From positions 10,055,196 to 10,119,195 of the forward strand of contig NC_048547.1 in NCBI RefSeq assembly GCF_902806685.2: 64,000 nt of DNA, in the 5' to 3' direction. Of this stretch, positions 10,473-23,100 are shown in pieces. The stretch comes from Maniola hyperantus. Lineage: Eukaryota > Arthropoda > Insecta > Lepidoptera > Nymphalidae. A program made the position numbers and the translations under genes. The notes under the pieces are model-generated. The model saw only the letters and a program-made list of their open reading frames with translations. It was not told the DNA's origin and did no database searches. How positions within the stretch are numbered: the first letter of the stretch is position 1; every line of letters begins with the position of its first letter.

Positions 10473-11889
10473 ATTTAGTTAATTATTATTGATTCATCAA
10501 CGATAAGTGCTCGAGCAATTTGGTTCTCAGTGTGCGCTGAACCTTAAGCTCATGTTTTTAGTGAATTTCACGAATGTAACGTGCTTTGGACACTTTACTT
10601 TGTTGTGATGTGTTGCGGCTAGTCTTCGTCACACATCGCTCTGCAATGCGCGAACGTGTGAAAGGCAGAAAGTGTCCGCCAATTTTAGTTCAGTATCTAC
10701 TAGTTTGCGATTTCAGTAGTAAATTAATACAACTGTAAAACCTATTTAATGTTAGTGAACTAGTAGATACACTGTTTAAAGTGTACTAGTATGGAGCAAT
10801 CTTTTAGTGCGACGAAATCTGGCGCAACGAACTGTGATTGCGCTTTAGCGCCACGACAGAGAGTGCACGTCTTCATATAAAATTCCTTCTGTTGCAGACA
10901 CCGCAACAGAGTAATGTGTTTGCACCTTAATTTAAAGAAAGTAAAAACAGAAGCCCGTGTCAAATTAGAATGTTACCTTCTCCGCTTAATTTAGCAAATA
11001 CAGCAATGCGATTTTTTAACTATCCGAATCCTGAAAAAGTAAGGGTTGGTACAAAACACAAGGATAGGCTTCTGCTTTTCAATAATAATGTTTTAAATAT
11101 CATAATATGACAATGTTAAAAATGATTGATTTTTGAGAAAAATGGGTATTTCACAACGTATTTGGCAAAAATGAACTACTTAGTACTTGCATTAGTATTC
11201 ATGTTTATGGCTCAGTGCTATAAGCCAAATTAAAATAGGTGCCTGTGCATTATACAATAGCAATAGGTAGGTATTTATTATTAATTTAAAAGTCTGTAAG
11301 TATCTTTTATATTGTTCCTAATTTTGCATTAAACAATACTTGATAATATTTTTACATACCTTACAGGCTTACTAGAATCAAATAAATGCCATTTAAAAGG
11401 ATGATTATTTGTTCTAAGTTCTAGGAATCGATTTTTACGAGTAACTTTATCGATATTTTTGTAGGTAAATAACTAAAGAATAATAATTTTCAAAATATAT
11501 AATTTCTTACTAGAAGTATTTTGAGGTCTTTTTCAACTAGTTATTACCTACCCTAACATTAAAATATACTTACTATTCTTGCCTAGACACACAATAACAT
11601 TACAATAATTAATCTTCAGTTCAATGATATTAGAATAATTAATCACTAGAATAACGAACTACTTAGGTACAATAAATTCCCACATATAAAAAAAATAAAG
11701 CCCTACCCTCCTTACAGATACATTTTATGCGTGGACAAGCCCGCAGCGTGATTGCAACATATTTACCGCCAGTCATAGAAGTTGTAATACTAGAACTCGA
11801 CAAATCCATTCACATTCTGCCATCCTAGTTCTAAAAAGCGGTTAACTACAAACGTAGCGAATAGCAAAAATAACTCAATAGAGTTAGAG

Positions 11890-12125
11890 TAAAAAGTAGT
11901 TTTGGGTTATTGCCAAAAAACGTGAGAATTTTCATAAACAGTTGTTTAAGCAGGACCAAACTAAGACTAACTCAAAACAACTAACTTAAAAGTACATACC
12001 TAGTGTTACCTTGTGCGGTAGTACGAAACCCTTTGTGTGCGAATCCGACTTGACCTATTTTATTTAGGAAAACTAGTATTTGAAAATTCCTACGTTTTTT
12101 GGCAATAACCCAAAACTACTTTTTA
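11890..12125. repeat. Inverted repeat with AAAAAGTAGTTTTGGGTTAT arms
   Basis: The left arm (11890-11935) reads AAAAAGTAGTTTTGGGTTAT then TGCCAAAAAACGT. The right arm (12090-12125) reads ACGTTTTTTGGCAATAACCC then AAAACTACTTTTT. The spacer is about 155 bases. Probably a MITE. Confidence 0.7.
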
Positions 12126-12140
12126 ACCTCTTCTCTCTCT

Positions 12141-12190
12141 GTGCGAGGCGTCCCCACCCCAATTGCCATCTCGACCTGTCACGTACTATA
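12141..12190. repeat. GC-rich palindromic element, fragment
   Basis: Only the right end is present: CCCCAATTGCCATCTCGACC followed by TGTCACGTACTATA. It matches the ends of 15366-15530 and 22827-22989. Confidence 0.6.
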
Positions 12191-12667
12191 AGTACTTACC
12201 CTAATATTATTAATAGGTAAACGAACAATGATGATATAACAATGATTACCGTGCTTATGATATGTAGAAAGACGTTTTCTAATATAAAAATATATTATTT
12301 TGTAACCATAAACAGTAGAATTTCATACTGACGTATGTCGTATTTATTATTAGGCTATAGGTATATTAAAACAAAGTTGATATTATAATATAGCATAGTA
12401 AATGGCCGCATACTTGATTTATTAAATTACTTTCAAGTTATAATTAGAAAACGTCTGAGGCCTTAGTCTAACTTTTCAAGTCATACCACTTGGGTTATGC
12501 AAATCTGCCACAGTATGGAGTTAAAAGATAAATTTATCTTAAAGCCCAGGTCACGTTTGTGAACTTGATAACTTGCACTCAGTGCCCTGAGCTTGAAGTA
12601 AGTTAACATCGTGACACTGGACCTATGTTAATCTGTCAAAATTGTATGGAGACATCAAATTACGGCT

Positions 12668-12790
12668 TAGAGCGGTTACGCACTCTGAATCCGAGGTAAT
12701 GCGAAAGCGTTCGTACAAACAGTAGGTACTACGGCTACTTCGGAACGTATTTTTACGGATTCGGATCGGATGCGGTGCGTAACCGCTCTT
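12668..12790. repeat. Palindromic MITE (AGAGCGGTTACGCAC ends)
   Basis: Left end AGAGCGGTTACGCACTCTGA; right end ATGCGGTGCGTAACCGCTCT. Inner arms GAATCCGAGG and GATTCGGATCGG pair approximately. Length about 122 bases, no ORF. Confidence 0.75.
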
Positions 12791-12825
12791 ACCCGTCCAC
12801 AAACGTCCATACTAACGGCCGAAAT

Positions 12826-12998
12826 TAATAATAATAATCAAACCTATCTGTATTCTCAAATCTGTCGATAAATTAAATACTTAGCAACGTTGTTATTTGT
12901 CGAAAATTATGTAGTCTTTTTTGACAAATATAACAATGTTGCTAAGTAGGCAACTTATCGACAAATTGTAGTTTGATTGATTTATTATTATTATTTTG
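12826..12998. repeat. Palindromic MITE (AATAATAATAATCAAAC ends)
   Basis: Left: AATAATAATAATCAAAC, CTGTCGATAAATT, ACTTAGCAACGTTGTTATTT. Right: ATATAACAATGTTGCTAAGT, TTATCGACAAATT, GTTTGATTGATTTATTATTA. The arms pair over about 75 bases. Confidence 0.7.
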
Positions 12999-13217
12999 GG
13001 CGTAAGCAAATGACATTTAGCCTAACGCTCATGTCACGTCAGTTATCTTGATAAATTAGTAAATTACACTAAGGACTCTGTTGATTAATGTGAAGTGTGC
13101 AGACGCGATGCGGTCATGGAGGCTTCATCAGGTCACAGAGAACACTTTGGCGTTATTTGCGTCCTAGAATATTAGTGAAATGTTGTTATTCAATGAAAAG
13201 TAAAATGATAAAGAAAG

Positions 13218-13421
13218 AACCTACCCATATTATAAATGCGAAAATATGTTTGTTTGTTGGTTTGTCCGTTACGAAGCGACGTGATTTTTGCATAGTTATA
13301 TGTAGTTAAAGGCCAGGAGAGTGGTGCACTGGGCTATTTTTTATGCCGGAAAATCAAAGTTCCCACGGGATTTATAAAAACCCAAAAGCACGAGGACGTA
13401 GTCTCGGGCATTCAGCTAGTA
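13218..13421 (+). repeat. Helitron-like repeat (Lep1-type)
   Basis: Starts at CCTACCCATATTATAAATGC and GAAAATATGTTTGTTTGTTGG. It contains GTGATTTTTGCATAGTTATA, CCGGAAAATCAAAGTTCCCA, and ends GTAGTCTCGGGCATTCAGCTAG. Confidence 0.6.
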
Positions 13422-13552
13422 CATTTATAAATGCTAAAGTCTGTCTGTAAGGTACCTTTTCATGGCCCATCCGTTTAACCAATTTTGACGTTTGATACTA
13501 ATACGTTACGATATGGACGACGTCTAGTCAATCAATAATAATTTTATTTATT

Positions 13553-13727
13553 TAGCGACTTCGCGTGGATTTAGGTTTTCAATAATCCCGTGAGAACTCT
13601 GACTGTCCGGGATAAAGTAGCTCATGCCTGTTTCCAGGATCCAAGCTTACCTTTCGTCAAAATCGGTTAAACGGGTGGGCCGTGAAACACACAAACACAC
13701 TTTCGCATTCATAATATTAGTATGGAT
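13553..13727 (-). repeat. Helitron-like repeat (Lep1-type), inverted
   Basis: On the + strand it runs GCGACTTCGCGTGGATTTAG, AATCCCGTGAGAACTCTGAC, AAAATCGGTTAAACGGGTGG, CACACTTTCGCATTCATAAT, ATTAGTATGGAT. This is the complement of the standard order. Confidence 0.65.
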
Positions 13728-14785
13728 GAATGAGAAAAAATATAAATTTCTATTTTAGCATAGCAAAAAACTTATTCTTTGTTTTAATCTATTCAAGGTA
13801 CACATACTGATAATTAAACAGATATACATTCAAATAATTATTTATTAAAATCTCTAAAAATAAACATCACAATGCAAACCAAAACAATGCAAAAAGCAAA
13901 TTAAAAAACGAGCATAAATTATTTGTTATAAAAATATTGTTAATATTTCATTCTCGATTGTCAGGATTATTCGTTTTAAACTTGTTAGTAAATGCTTATA
14001 TTTTTAGGAGCAAATCTGTAAAACAGAATTAGCATAGTTAGCAAAAGCGAATTATGAAATGAGAATCTAGGATTTTTTCTAACTATTGATTTAATAGTGC
14101 CAAGCCAACCCATGCCCAAGGGAAACACAAAGCCGGTTTTAGACTCATGCCCAGAACATCCAAATGTCGCCGAAATTCGGTATGAGAGTGGATGGCGTTC
14201 TTGTCGCTTCTCGAATGTGCTTGGCCGTGAGTCTGAAGCCAGCTTAAGAAATAGAAAACAAGATGCAATAAAATATGAACTTTATTCAAACTTAACATTA
14301 CATAAACAACGACTATGCGCTACGAAGAGACGTGCAACATAACTATATAGGTATGAAAAATCAATATACATGTTAACTATATTACATATTATATCCTTTA
14401 AAATAGGCGTTGTACTTTATTTTATTCTACAATCAACATTCTATCAGTTTATGTCAACAAGCACTCCATAAAAATCATGATTTGGTAGATAAAAGACTAC
14501 GGGAGATATAAAAACAATAACAAATGTTCGATGGGCTAACACTACATCAAAACGATAACAGAGGTATTAGTAATAAAGTACATAGTATGCATATTATTAA
14601 TAACGCATGTTAATAACTTGTTGTTGCATGCTATTTTATATAAAAAACACTCAAAAGCTCAATCGAAGTACCTAGCGACTACGTAACAGTTTTAAAATAG
14701 TCTAAAAGCTCACAGTATTTATAATTATTCCAACTTCGCATCTGTTCCATCGACTTTTGTTTAGTTTATAGGTAGGTAACAATTT

Positions 14786-14968
14786 ACAGTACGCGGCCGA
14801 AAGTGATGAACATCGGCCTTTAGAATGACATTTCATGTTTGTAGAGCGTTGTCTCTGTCACTCATACCCATGTGACGTTTTGTCGGTCTCAACGACCGAG
14901 ACAGTGCTCTACAAATTTGCTGTCTCCTTCTAAAGATCGATGTTCATCACTTTTGGCCGCGTACTGTA
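14786..14968. repeat. Palindromic MITE (ACAGTACGCGGCC ends)
   Basis: Left end ACAGTACGCGGCCGAAAGTG then ATGAACATCG; right end CGATGTTCATCACTTTTGGC then CGCGTACTGT. The centre repeats GTAGAGCGTTGTCTCTGTCA inverted. TA flanks both ends, so a Tc1/mariner-type insertion is possible. A related copy is at 50938-51127. Confidence 0.8.
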
Positions 14969-15365
14969 TATAGTTCCAAAAAGGGCTGATTTTACTATAT
15001 TTAACTACTGATGAATTTAAAATTAGACATTTTGACATGTTTCTAATCCAAAATTATCAATACGAAAATTTAGAAATTTCGCAGTTAAAATTCAATCGTA
15101 AGACACTTTCAGAACAGTCTCAGGTTTAATCGTAATTAAAATGAAAAAATTTAAATCCTTAAATACCATAGGCTCTTTGACTACACGCTATTAAAATAGA
15201 TAGGTAGGAGTACATTATTATCTAAGCAATTAGCTATTATAGTACCTATGCAAAGTTTATAACCGGCACCTAATCTCGTTCATTTAATGCTGGTGTTATA
15301 AATAACATATAAGTATACAACGTACTGCTATACAGAACCAACAGTTATCTAATTATAGGTAGGTG

Positions 15366-15530
15366 TAGTCCGCGACAGTTTGAAATACCAATCTGGGTAT
15401 GAGGCAGGGAGACGCCCCGCACACTCCACTCCACATCACCCGCGCTCGCTCGCACCGGGTTAGCGCGGGGGCTGTGCGGGTGTGCGTGGCGTTCCCTCCC
15501 GAATACCATTTCAACCTATCGCGTACTATA
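15366..15530. repeat. GC-rich palindromic element (copy 3)
   Basis: Starts TAGTCCGCGACAGTTTGAAA and ends ACCATTTCAACCTATCGCGTACTATA. The centre is CGCTCGCTCGCACCGGGTTA then GCGCGGGGGC. A 68-codon ORF here on the minus strand is a by-product of the GC-rich repeat. Confidence 0.8.
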
Positions 15531-15738
15531 CTAGCACCCTGTAAAATATGCAATTTCACATTACATAATAGTCAGTAGTGGCTATGTACAGCCGTGTTAA
15601 CAAAACTTGGCACACATTCATACATTGCGCTTGTGTAGTGCCTATGAATAAGCACAAGTGTCACAAAAAACACAGTTTTTAGCACTCGGCCAAGCTTATG
15701 AGCTTGTAAATAAGAAAGTTATTGGTTTGTTAACTTCC

Positions 15739-15781
15739 TCAATCACGCTGTATTTCACAAGAAATACAGCGTGATTTTTCG
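15739..15781. repeat. Hairpin AATCACGCTGTATTTC
   Basis: AATCACGCTGTATTTCACAA is followed by GAAATACAGCGTGATT: a 16-base stem with a loop of about four bases. Confidence 0.7.
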
Positions 15782-16584
15782 TTTTAAAACCAATCGCCAG
15801 TCTATGCATAACTGTTTATTTGGTGGTTAGAAAAAAATGTTTTTTGAAAAAAATTTGATCTGGCAAAACATTAAGAGGACAATCTCGTGTTTTTGCTATT
15901 TCATGCATCACAACAAAAACAGTAATGGAAGTAATTTTTTTATAAAGGATTTAACGTTATATTTACAGAGATACATTATTAAGTAGGTATTTATAGCATA
16001 CAAATATATTGTGAACGTGCTAGCTCTTGTTAACCGACCACATTTGGTATCTTTGTTTTCAATTTAGAATAGTTTATACCTACTAATCAAAGGAACTAAA
16101 CAGCTAATCAAAGGAATGATTAAAAGCAATGAAAGTGCTAATAAAAAACAAGATATTTTGGCACAACAATGACTCATACAAATTACAATCAAAAGTACAA
16201 AAGTACTCATTAAATACCTATTCCGTTAGATAGTAGGTACTAGGTATCATGGACAAATATTTAAGAGTTCAAATTTTTTTCCGTATTTTTTATTAAATTC
16301 CTGAGGTTCATATGTTAAAATTAACAAGAACGGTTAGTGAATAGTCAGTGATATATATTTAATGGAAATAATATTATGTAGTTGCAAAGGAAGGGCTGAA
16401 GTATTATGCAATTCTTAGGTACATATAAGGTTCGGTTTATAGAGCAGTGGCATAAAAGTGGAGTGGACACATGATTATTTATATTCTTCAGACTTCGCCC
16501 CTTTCGCATAAAACTTTGACAGCTACGATCGCTATCACATTTGACTAGCCAACACTCTCACTGTGGGCTAGAATGCAGTTGCAG

Positions 16585-16637
16585 CAAGGCAATTGTTGTA
16601 ATTCACTGAAGCGAATTCAGTGAATTACAACAATTGC
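16585..16637. repeat. Hairpin CAATTGTTGTAATTCACTGA
   Basis: CAATTGTTGTAATTCACTGA, then AGCGAA, then TTCAGTGAATTACAACAATTG: a perfect stem of about 20 bases. It sits in a degraded repeat related to 52979-53155. Confidence 0.7.
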
Positions 16638-16994
16638 GATTACGGCTATAAGACAATCACAACTTTCTTATTAGCCTCCTTTGTATATAACTAGTCTGTC
16701 TTACGAAAGCTGAGAGTGATTTTTTTTTTGTTTTTAAGAAACCTACACTAGGGAAATTAAAAAATGTCACAGTAGTTTTTATAACCTCACTTGGTAAAAT
16801 GTCATAGATTAATATATTTTTTTACTTAATAAAATTCTGCAGGATTTATATTTGTTAGACCTGTTCTATCAGTATGATACATAGTTTAAAACTAGACAGA
16901 CTAACGTTAAGTCTTCGGACCAGACATGATTGTGTCTGCGACATGTCTCCGCCACTCGCTACATCTATATAAACCGAACCTTACGATGTCTGTT

Positions 16995-17000
16995 TTTATT
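16995..17000 (-). terminator. Candidate polyadenylation signal of GPDH
   Basis: AATAAA on the minus strand about 107 bases downstream of the GPDH stop codon. It is the nearest hexamer; usage is inferred. Confidence 0.4.
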
Positions 17001-17106
17001 CACTAGCAACTATTGCATTTATCACACTAGCTAGGGACTTAGTACATAATCTAGTCTACGTTATTTACGAACGCTAAGGCTAGAAAGCGAGGCGTATAGA
17101 AATCTC

Positions 17107-20100
17107 TTACATATGCTCTGGATGGCTTCGGATGCAGTCGATAAAGTCGCTGGGCTTCAGCTCGCCTCGACAGATGCGGAACACGGCGGTGAAAAGGGGG
17201 AATCTGAAACGTAATAAGTTTAGGCTTGCAAGTTGCGCTTGACTACGCAGTCGTCCTAGGCACTACGGATCCGACTACATGGTCGCTAACTATAGCCCTC
17301 ATAAGAAAGCTTAAAGTCACTCAGCAGTACGATCGTTTCCGGAAGGAGCTGATACAATAGGTAACTACATTAAAATCAGAGTCTGCCCCAAGTTATTAAT
17401 TTTTGGATGGACCGAAATCTAACTATACTAGCGCTTGTCCCTAATATTTTAGTGAAATAATAATTAGAATCATGCAATATGTAGAAGAAAGAGCGAGCGA
17501 AGCAAGTCTGATTTGTTTTCTAAAATATCGAAAAGCCAAGAAAAATCAAAAATGAGTTTTTCCCTTTCTATTGTACCACCGCGACCGAGGCGCCTCCGGG
17601 ATTTGTATGGTCCGAATAAAATGATACAAATATGGAGACAGCTTAATTAAATATATCACGGAACACAGTTATTAGCATCGAAAGGTCGATATAACGCTAA
17701 AGGTAATGACAATGAATCAAATATGTTTCTCATTGACCTTTAGGTATGTCGTGGATAAAAGCCAAGAGCAACTATTTCGGTTCATCTCAGTTACATCACA
17801 TAACACACTCAGTGATTATCTTGAACACAGTCATATCACTGTATAATTATTATCTGCGAGCGACGACGTACGTACATATTAAGTATATTATGAACAAAAA
17901 GGCAAGAATATCTGTAAATTGTAAATTGTTATAATAAATACTTTCATTTCAAGTAACTAAAGTGGACAATTATTTATGAGTTATTTATTAAGGAACCAAC
18001 TCGAAAATTACTTGATTAGAGTTACCTACTTGGAAATTTTTGAAGAACTTTTTGCGGGCTGCAACTCGCTTTTGCTTATATTAAGCCAATTTTGACAGTT
18101 TGAAATAGTCTAGAAGGGCTAATTTAGATCAATGGAATTTTCACGCTACGATAGTACAAGGTAACCTTTAAAACCTTGTACAACCAGTATCGTTACAGTA
18201 AAAGGTATGCGGCCGCGATCATTTACCTAATATGCAAAACAGATTCCACAATTTTAGTAGAGTATAGTTTTAAAATCGAAAACTATTTTAAGAAATTAAA
18301 ATATCACTTGCTTTAACGATGAAGGTAAACAAGGGGGGAAACTAGCATGCCTGCGACTTCTTCATAATGTTCTCAAAGGTGTATGGAGTCTGCCAATCTG
18401 CACTTTGGCAGCGTGCCTAAATCCTTCTCATTCTAAAGGGAGAGCCGTTCTCAGTAGTGAGCCGGTGACGGTTTGAGATGATGATACTGACTTGTTCTCC
18501 ATATTTTTGTTGGCAAGCATGTGGTTGACTTCCTCCGCGGTGATGGGTCCCTGCAGTTTCTGTCCGTTGAGCATCTCGTCCTCTAACTCTTTAATTGATC
18601 GGCCTGTTTTGACGAACGCCTCGGCCACTCTTCTATTCCTGCCACCTTAAATATAATATGCAACATAATAATGTCATACTTTCTTATGAATATTTCTTTC
18701 TCATGAGAAAGCTCAGCCACTCAGCGAATGAAGAGCTATGCTTAGAGACTAGTTTCTCTACGGGATTAATCAGGAACGAGGAGTTCCGTTGGATAACCAG
18801 AGTAGCCGACATAGCTCAACGGGTTGCGAAGTATGTGGCAATGAGCAGACACATAGTTCGGAAAACTAATAGACGTTGGGGGTCCCAAGGTGCTAGTATG
18901 GCGTCCTCGCACCGGAAAATGCAGCGTTGGCAAACCCTCCACTAGATGGACCGATGACAGCAAATGAATCGCAGGGAGCCGCTGGATTCAGGCGGCACAA
19001 GATCGTGGCGTATGGAAGTTGCTACAAGAGATCTATGTACGGCTATCGAAGTCTATCGGTTGACGATGATGATGATGATGATGATGATGCTTGTTATACT
19101 CATGATTTACTGAAGGACTCATCAACGCTCAACCCAAATCCTTGGATCTAGAAAACTAAATCTTTGCACCGAGGTAATACTATATAGGTAGTGACCTGTA
19201 TTTACATTTTGTTATTTAATATAAATAGAGTTTTATACCTAACCACCCACCCATATTGACAGGCAATATGTGGCCATGGTAACTTTTATATCTTTATGCA
19301 ATAAATAATAAATAATCAATCACTATCGCTTGGGCTTTTGATAAGCTTCGCAATATAACGCTTGTAAGTGCCAAGTAAATTTAATATCCTGTGTATCAGA
19401 AATCGATCCATGGTGTACTGTTGTTTTTATTACATTCATACCGACCCCCGAAATACATACGAAATTTAAACGACATTAGGTACCAGTCACAAGTCATGGG
19501 ATTACTCACCGTAACACGTGGTGATGAGATCCGCAACTCCACACGACTCGAAGAAGGTGCTAAGTTTGCTGCCCGGGTAGAACACGTCCACGAACTTGAT
19601 CATTTCCATAAGCCCCAGGCGGATGACCGCCGCCTTCGTATTGTCTCCAAAACCCAGTCCATCTACGAACCCCGCTCCTACCGCTACTATGTTCTTAACA
19701 ATAGGATAAATCAAAAATTAAGAAACCCATGCTGATTTCTAAATTCGATAATGAATCAATATGCTAGATCAATATCCTTATTGTTTGTATTTGTATATCG
19801 CTATAGAATAATAATAATCGGAATATCGAGTAGACGCAGGCTGGACTTGCAGAACTTGATCATGTCATCCGAGAAATATATACCTATAAGGGCGTCGCAC
19901 CCTTTTACGGCACTTATCTCTTATGAGAGAGCGAGAGATAAAAAATCGTTAAGTATTCTCAGACTCTGCCCTAGAATATTTAGCTTAGAGGTTACAGAAC
20001 AATCACTCCACAAAGGCGTTTCAAATTTCAATAAATAGACTATTGTTACGATACAATAAAATGCAATTCAGCTCGCACAGAAAATTTAATAAATGGCTTT

Positions 20101-23100
20101 TTTCTTTCTCGTAAACTCTTATCTTTTACCTATAAGTGGGCGCGCCGCCGCAGTCCGTAGGTCTCGGGTCACGTGACAAAGTGAGCCCGATGTGGTAGAG
20201 ATAATTCATTATATTATATTATTATCTTCTCTATAGATACGAAAACAAAATTATGTAGGCACCTCTACCTAGTTAAACTTCAAGATAAAGTCTCGATGCT
20301 TGAAATTGGAAATTGCTGTCGTGAGTAAACTAATAACATTAATATCTATTACTGTAAAAATCACATGAATTATCTTATCTGCACATGGAGATAGGTAGAT
20401 AGATACATTGCGCAATGACCTACTATTTTTGGAGGCAAAGCGCCCTTTGATAGACTTTGTGCGTCGAAACACAATAACGTCAGAGTAAAATGGACCTAAA
20501 AGTTCTTGATTTCAAGTCAAAAATTAAGTACCACGACGAACTTAAGCTTTAAAACGTAAGGTCCATTTTACTTTCGACGCTCGAATTCTATCAACGTTGA
20601 TAAGATGTAAAATCTCATACTAACTCTACGGGACCAATATCTAGGCTCCGAGAGCCTCGGACACTCTCATCCACTATAGTCCAGAACTCTTTTAGCTGAA
20701 ACCAACGCTGACATTGAAAGGGTTCTTACCTTCAAAGCGCCGCAAATCTCCACAGCATCCTCATCATCCACGACCACGACTCGGAAGTACTCGGTTTGTA
20801 TGATGTCGCGCATCATCGGCGCTAGCATCACGTCCCGGCATCCTATCGTCGTTTCGCAGAACTTTTCTTCGGCCACCTAACAATATTATCATGTGTAAGC
20901 AATTTTCTTTTTTTTTTAATATTTCAAAACTATCTGCAATCAGTCTAATGGACTTTTATCAGATTGTTATGAGTGCATTTAGGGTTGGGAGAAGGTCACT
21001 CCATCGAGAAACTGTTCTCATAAGGCTTTCGCTGGCTTTAGTTTGCACGAGACAGTTCTTCTATTGTGGCTCTTTTTAGCCTACTAACTCTGCTCCATGT
21101 GGTAAGTGACACTGCCAGACTATTCGCATGGACTTCAAGCCTGGCCTTATGTTTCTTAGCATTATTATTTATTAATTATTTATTTGTTCTTTGATTGTGG
21201 GCATTGCAAGATCCTCCCGTGTTTCAGTTGTTTTAGTAAACCATTAAGTATTGTGCGAATGTGTAAGCAAATATTTTTAGAAATTTTGTTCCCACTGATG
21301 GACAAAGGTCTTGTCTCAAATAGAAGAGATGCACAACACTTACCTATACTTGCAAAACAATGAATTTTGATCTTTTTACCAATGAATGTATTAATTGTTA
21401 AGTCACGTCACGTCACGTCACGATCAACCCATCGCCAGCTCACTACAGAGCACGGGTCTCCTCTCAGAGTGAGAAGGGTTTTGGCCATAGTCTTCCACGC
21501 TGGCCTTGTGCGGATTGGTAGACTTTGTGCGGATTGTTAAGTACCAAGGTCAAATTCTTTCCTGGTCAATTGAACCAGCAAAGAAAAGATATTAAATGTA
21601 AGTAAGGTAATTTGTGTGTAAATAGTGTATGAATACAATGTACATAATTCATTATCTGCTTCAGTTGACCTCATTGGTGATATAAGTGAAAATATTTTCA
21701 TGAACATAAAAGCGTGATTTCATTAATAAAATATCGGACAAAGACCAAATTAAACTAACTGGAACTAGGTACTTCCAAAGGATTCTTTTTCCAATGAAAC
21801 CTAATCAGATAGTTAGGCATGTCGGAGTTCGTGTTTACTACGTATAGCTCAACTTTTATTAACCCCTAACCGCCGACGACCGAGGCCGAGATGCGGTCAC
21901 ACAGACCGCTTAGTTTTCCAAAAATGCTAGATTGTATAGTTCCCATTTTTCCCGACTGATCACATCTCAGTAGCTTCGAATTCAATAACATATTTTGCAA
22001 GTGCTAGTTGCATCGACAAAATGGTAAGTGATACGAGTTCAAACCGCGGTCTGTGAGACCGCACGTCGGCGATCAGGTAACAAAAAAAAAATCATTCTGG
22101 AATCAAAATAATCTTTCAAGCCAATCAATCTGATGGTAAATTATTTGTACGATTCAAAAGCACTAGTTAAAGTTAATTTGAACAAAAATCTATTCTATGA
22201 TATACATACAGTGATGATCATTGAGCTAACGAATGACCCCGCAGGATATAATGTAGCCATAGAAGACATCTAAGAACGCTCGCATTTAGTCACTATGACC
22301 TTTAGATTAGAACTCACCTCTGAAGCGATATTGGCACCCATTAGAACAGCGCAAGGAATTTTCAGGCATCTCGTAATGATGTGCGAGATCAAGTCAATGC
22401 CGCCGCCTTCCGCTATATCAAAGCCCTGCCAAGTTCATAATGAGTTTTAATTTAATTTCATACTATACGTACTCTAACCACAGAGATAATTTAATCTGCA
22501 TTAAATTCTATTAATCTGTATTAATTACGTATCAGGGAGAGCCCTGTGGCTCTTCTCAGACCTGGGCGCGTTTGGGCCCCTCGTAGCTTTAGTTTTTAAG
22601 TTCTCGTAAAAATTATCACCACTATTATCATCTCACAAATGCAACAACTGACTTTCAAAAAGTGTAATTTATTACCTATTTTGAATATAACATTTGATTT
22701 GATTTGATTTGTAACCAAGAGTGACCAACCAATTACAAACAATCCTATGTTTCCTGTACTAACTTGTTTCCGTGGATAGAGTATAGATCCGTCGCAAGCC
22801 TACCTCAAAAGGAAGCAAAATAGTAATAGAACGCGACAGGTCGAGATCACAATCGGGAAGGGAACCCCCCGCACACCCGCACAGCCCCCGCGCTAACCCG
22901 GTGCGAGCGAGCGCGGGTGACGCGTGGGCGTGCGGGGCGTCCCTCCACCTCATACCCCGATTGCCATCTCGACCTGTCGCGCACTATAGGTATATTGCAT
23001 TAAGGTCATCTTACGCCTAGACCAAGCGTATCGTAGTAGCGTAAAAATATTTTTAAGGGTCGCGTCATTCTCAAGGTTTTCGATTTGCACGTGAATAGCG

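Larger units (their letters stand above)
8507..17106. other. 8.6-kb intergenic region between MTFMT and GPDH
   Basis: MTFMT and GPDH converge here. I see no exon with recognisable protein similarity. About 8530-10200 is plain AT-rich sequence with TAGGTA-type simple repeats. From 10230 on it holds Helitron-like pieces, hairpins and palindromic MITEs listed separately. ORFs near 14083-14342 on both strands are isolated and match nothing I know; a non-coding RNA or untranslated exon cannot be excluded. Confidence 0.6.

Noticed and set aside
14083..14342. Protein-coding exon (overlapping ORFs on both strands)
   Set aside because: Neither translation resembles a known family, there is no convincing splice context, and ORFs on both strands overlap.
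15353..15559. Short protein ORF on the minus strand
   Set aside because: It lies wholly in a GC-rich palindromic repeat; similar ORFs arise at the other copies (22759-22953 and 51447-51691).
18658..19151. Host gene encoding a 95-residue protein with a poly-Asp partner ORF
   Set aside because: The frame is broken, matches the LINE protein end, and the poly-Asp is a GAT microsatellite; it also lies in a GPDH intron.
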